Below, in pieces: positions 62,270 through 64,000 of a DNA stretch of 64,000 nucleotides. A program made the translations under genes and the position numbers. Below the pieces are notes generated by a model, which worked only from the letters and a program-made list of their open reading frames with translations, did no database searches and was not told where the DNA came from. The stretch is from positions 1 through 64,000 of the forward strand of contig JAGWUF010000006.1 of NCBI GenBank assembly GCA_028868545.1, in the 5' to 3' direction. Within the stretch, counting starts at the first letter, position 1, and each line of letters starts with the position of its first letter. This DNA is from Lysobacteraceae bacterium (GTDB taxonomy: Bacteria > Pseudomonadota > Gammaproteobacteria > Xanthomonadales > Xanthomonadaceae).

Positions 62270-64000
62270 ATGCATCTTGATCACCACATCTGGTCTCAAC
62301 TTGCCTTCGGCCTGATCCTGATCGGCGGGTTGTACCTGTTCATCAGCGAAAAACTGCGCGTCGATGTCACCGCCATGCTGATCCTGGCGGCGCTGGTACT
62401 CGCTGGCATTCTCGACGAGAAGCAGGCCCTGTCGGGTTTCTCCAGCGAACCGGCGATCATCGTGGCATCGGTGTTCGTGATCTCCGGCGCGCTGGGTGCC
62501 ACCGGCATCAGCGAAAAACTGGGCAGCTGGATCGAGCGCATTTCCGGCGATGCCGAGTGGCGCACGATCGCGGTGGTCATGCCGCTGGTGGCGCTGCTTT
62601 CGGCCTTCACCCACCATGTGATGGTGACCGCGATGATGCTGCCGCTGCTGTTGCGGCACGCCCGTACCCGCCAGCTGCCGGCGTCCCGGCTGTTGATGCC
62701 GATGGCCCTGGCGGCGTCCATGGGCACCACCTTGACCCTGATCAGCGCACCGTCGTTCCTGCTGGCCAACGACATGCTGCAACGGTCCGGCAACGAAGCG
62801 CTGGGGATTTTTTCGATCACCCCCATCGGCGTTGCACTGGTGCTGATGAGTACCGCCTACATGCTGCTGACCCGCTGGTTGCTGCCCAAGCGCAGCGGTG
62901 AAAGCCGGGATGACGATTACCTGCGGCTGGATCGCTATCGCACCGAGCTGGTGGTGGTGAAGGAAGGCCGCTGGTGCACCCGGCCGCTCCATGAATTGCA
63001 AAAGGCGTTGGGTGAGCGCTTTCGCCTGCTGGGCTGGTTGCGCGACGGCGTGCCGCGCGCCGACCTGGGCAGCAACAGCCCGCTGCTGGCCGGTGACATC
63101 CTGCTGGTGGAAGCCGCCGCCGACGAGTTGTTGTCCTTGCACGACGACGCCGGCCTGGACTTGAACGCCATTACCCGCTTCGGTGCATTGGCGACCGGCG
63201 ATGGCAAGCCGCAACTGGTGCAGGCGGTGGTGGCGCCGGGTTCGGAATTCATCGGTCGCAGCATCCGCGAGCTGGATTTCGCCCGCCAGTTCCACACCGT
63301 GATCGCCGGCCTGTGGCGGCGGGGTGAACAACCGGCGGATCGCCTCTCCGATGCCCGCCTGCGCGAAGGCGACCTGCTGGTGTTGTGGGGGCAGTCCAGC
63401 CGCTTCGCCGAATTGGCCGCCCACCACGGTTTCCTGCTGCTGGTTCCGTTTGCCGGCGAAGCCAAGCGCCGCCTGCGCGCACCGTTGGCACTCATCATCC
63501 TCGGCACCACCATTCTGGCCGCCGCCACCGAATGGCTGCCGCCGCAGCTGGCTTTCCTGTTCGGTGCCGTGGCCATGGTGGTGACCCGCTGCGTCGACGT
63601 GGAGCAGGCTTACCGCAGCATCGACATGCGGATTTTCGTGATGATCGCCGGCGTGATCCCGCTGGGGATCGCGATGGAAGCAACCGGCACTGCCGCGCTG
63701 CTGGCCCGGGGCCTGGCGCTTCTGATCGCGCATTGGCCACCGCTGGCCATCCTGCTGGTGGTGTTCTCGCTGGCGGCACTGCTGACCCAGATCATGAGCG
63801 ACGCCGCCACCACGGCCTTGCTGGGCCCCGTCGCCATCGCCACCGCACAGGTGCTGGGCCTGCCTGCCACCCCCTTCGTGGTCTGCACCGCACTGGGTGC
63901 GGTGGTGGCCTTCCTGACCCCGATCGGTCACCATGGCAGCCTGCTGATACTCAAGCCCGGGCAGTATCGGTTCGTCGATTTTCTGCGGATCGGCCTGCCG
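62270..64000 (+). CDS. SLC13-type permease with TrkA_C domain, C-terminus beyond the right edge
   Basis: 577 codons open to the end of the window from ATG 62270; no stop, so it is absent from the track. N-terminal helices (LAFGLILIGGLYLFISEKL, VTAMLILAALVLAGILDE) with SAFTHHVMVTAMMLPLLL and ASMGTTLTLISAP match the DASS/SLC13 fold. The central cytosolic part (about 220-390) holds one or two RCK_C regions (GSEFIGRSIRELDF). Then comes the second helix bundle with LLTQIMSDAATTALLGPVAIATA. Probably an anion or sulfate/dicarboxylate transporter. Confidence 0.88.
   Translation, partial: MHLDHHIWSQLAFGLILIGGLYLFISEKLRVDVTAMLILAALVLAGILDEKQALSGFSSEPAIIVASVFVISGALGATGISEKLGSWIERISGDAEWRTIAVVMPLVALLSAFTHHVMVTAMMLPLLLRHARTRQLPASRLLMPMALAASMGTTLTLISAPSFLLANDMLQRSGNEALGIFSITPIGVALVLMSTAYMLLTRWLLPKRSGESRDDDYLRLDRYRTELVVVKEGRWCTRPLHELQKALGERFRLLGWLRDGVPRADLGSNSPLLAGDILLVEAAADELLSLHDDAGLDLNAITRFGALATGDGKPQLVQAVVAPGSEFIGRSIRELDFARQFHTVIAGLWRRGEQPADRLSDARLREGDLLVLWGQSSRFAELAAHHGFLLLVPFAGEAKRRLRAPLALIILGTTILAAATEWLPPQLAFLFGAVAMVVTRCVDVEQAYRSIDMRIFVMIAGVIPLGIAMEATGTAALLARGLALLIAHWPPLAILLVVFSLAALLTQIMSDAATTALLGPVAIATAQVLGLPATPFVVCTALGAVVAFLTPIGHHGSLLILKPGQYRFVDFLRIGLP

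Overview
The window is GC-rich, gene-dense chromosomal DNA. It most likely comes from a gammaproteobacterium of the order Lysobacterales (Xanthomonadales), in the Lysobacter / Xanthomonas / Thermomonas sphere. The inference rests on a xanthomonadin-type aryl polyene (APE) pigment cluster, a XanB2-type chorismatase, an sX13-like C-rich-loop sRNA downstream of polA, and many secreted peptidase and lipoprotein genes. No search could be run, so all family names rest on motifs read from the translations.

Layout. 1-924: 5' part of a P4-type tyrosine integrase running off the left edge, a possible island end. 1.2-6.8 kb: secreted PHP-domain protein with Ig-like repeats, patatin phospholipase, WYL regulator, small outer-membrane protein. 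6.8-11.3 kb: hemC, an AlgR-like LytTR regulator, a serine esterase and an OmpR-type two-component pair whose kinase has a decayed ATPase domain. 11.4-15 kb: two lipoproteins of unknown function and an ECF sigma factor. 15-20.7 kb: tamB and tamA. 20.7-21 kb: the candidate sRNA, then polA (21.0-23.8 kb). 23.8-27.4 kb: ABC exporter, DUF2782-like lipoprotein, cardiolipin-synthase-like PLD protein.

27.4-44.2 kb is the main biosynthetic locus, a minus-strand run of about 19 genes, most of them overlapping by 4-34 bases. It holds two complete ketosynthases plus a chain-length-factor-like KS, ketoreductase, two dehydratase domains (one fused to the AMP-ligase), two ACPs, thioesterase, aromatic amino acid ammonia-lyase, O-methyltransferase, glycosyltransferase, two lipid acyltransferases, LolA-like carrier, MMPL exporter and a DUF3261 lipoprotein. 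Together they can activate an aryl acid, extend it by malonyl cycles to a conjugated polyene, methylate it, attach it to a lipid and move it to the outer membrane. The chorismatase gene that would supply hydroxybenzoate (xanB2) lies about 8 kb away at 52-53 kb, separated by uvrD, a YqhA-like gene, a sugar transporter, gst and a DPP-IV-like peptidase.

53-55.3 kb: an overlapping pair encoding a small secreted protein and a PA-domain zinc protease. 55.4-64 kb: small membrane protein, hemB, aroE, gamma carbonic anhydrase, coniferyl-aldehyde-type dehydrogenase, a divergent Lrp regulator / phenylalanine hydroxylase pair, fructose-1,6-bisphosphatase, and an SLC13-type permease running off the right edge. 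No rRNA, tRNA or CRISPR array was seen. Many long ORFs in the track are antisense or out-of-frame shadows caused by high GC.
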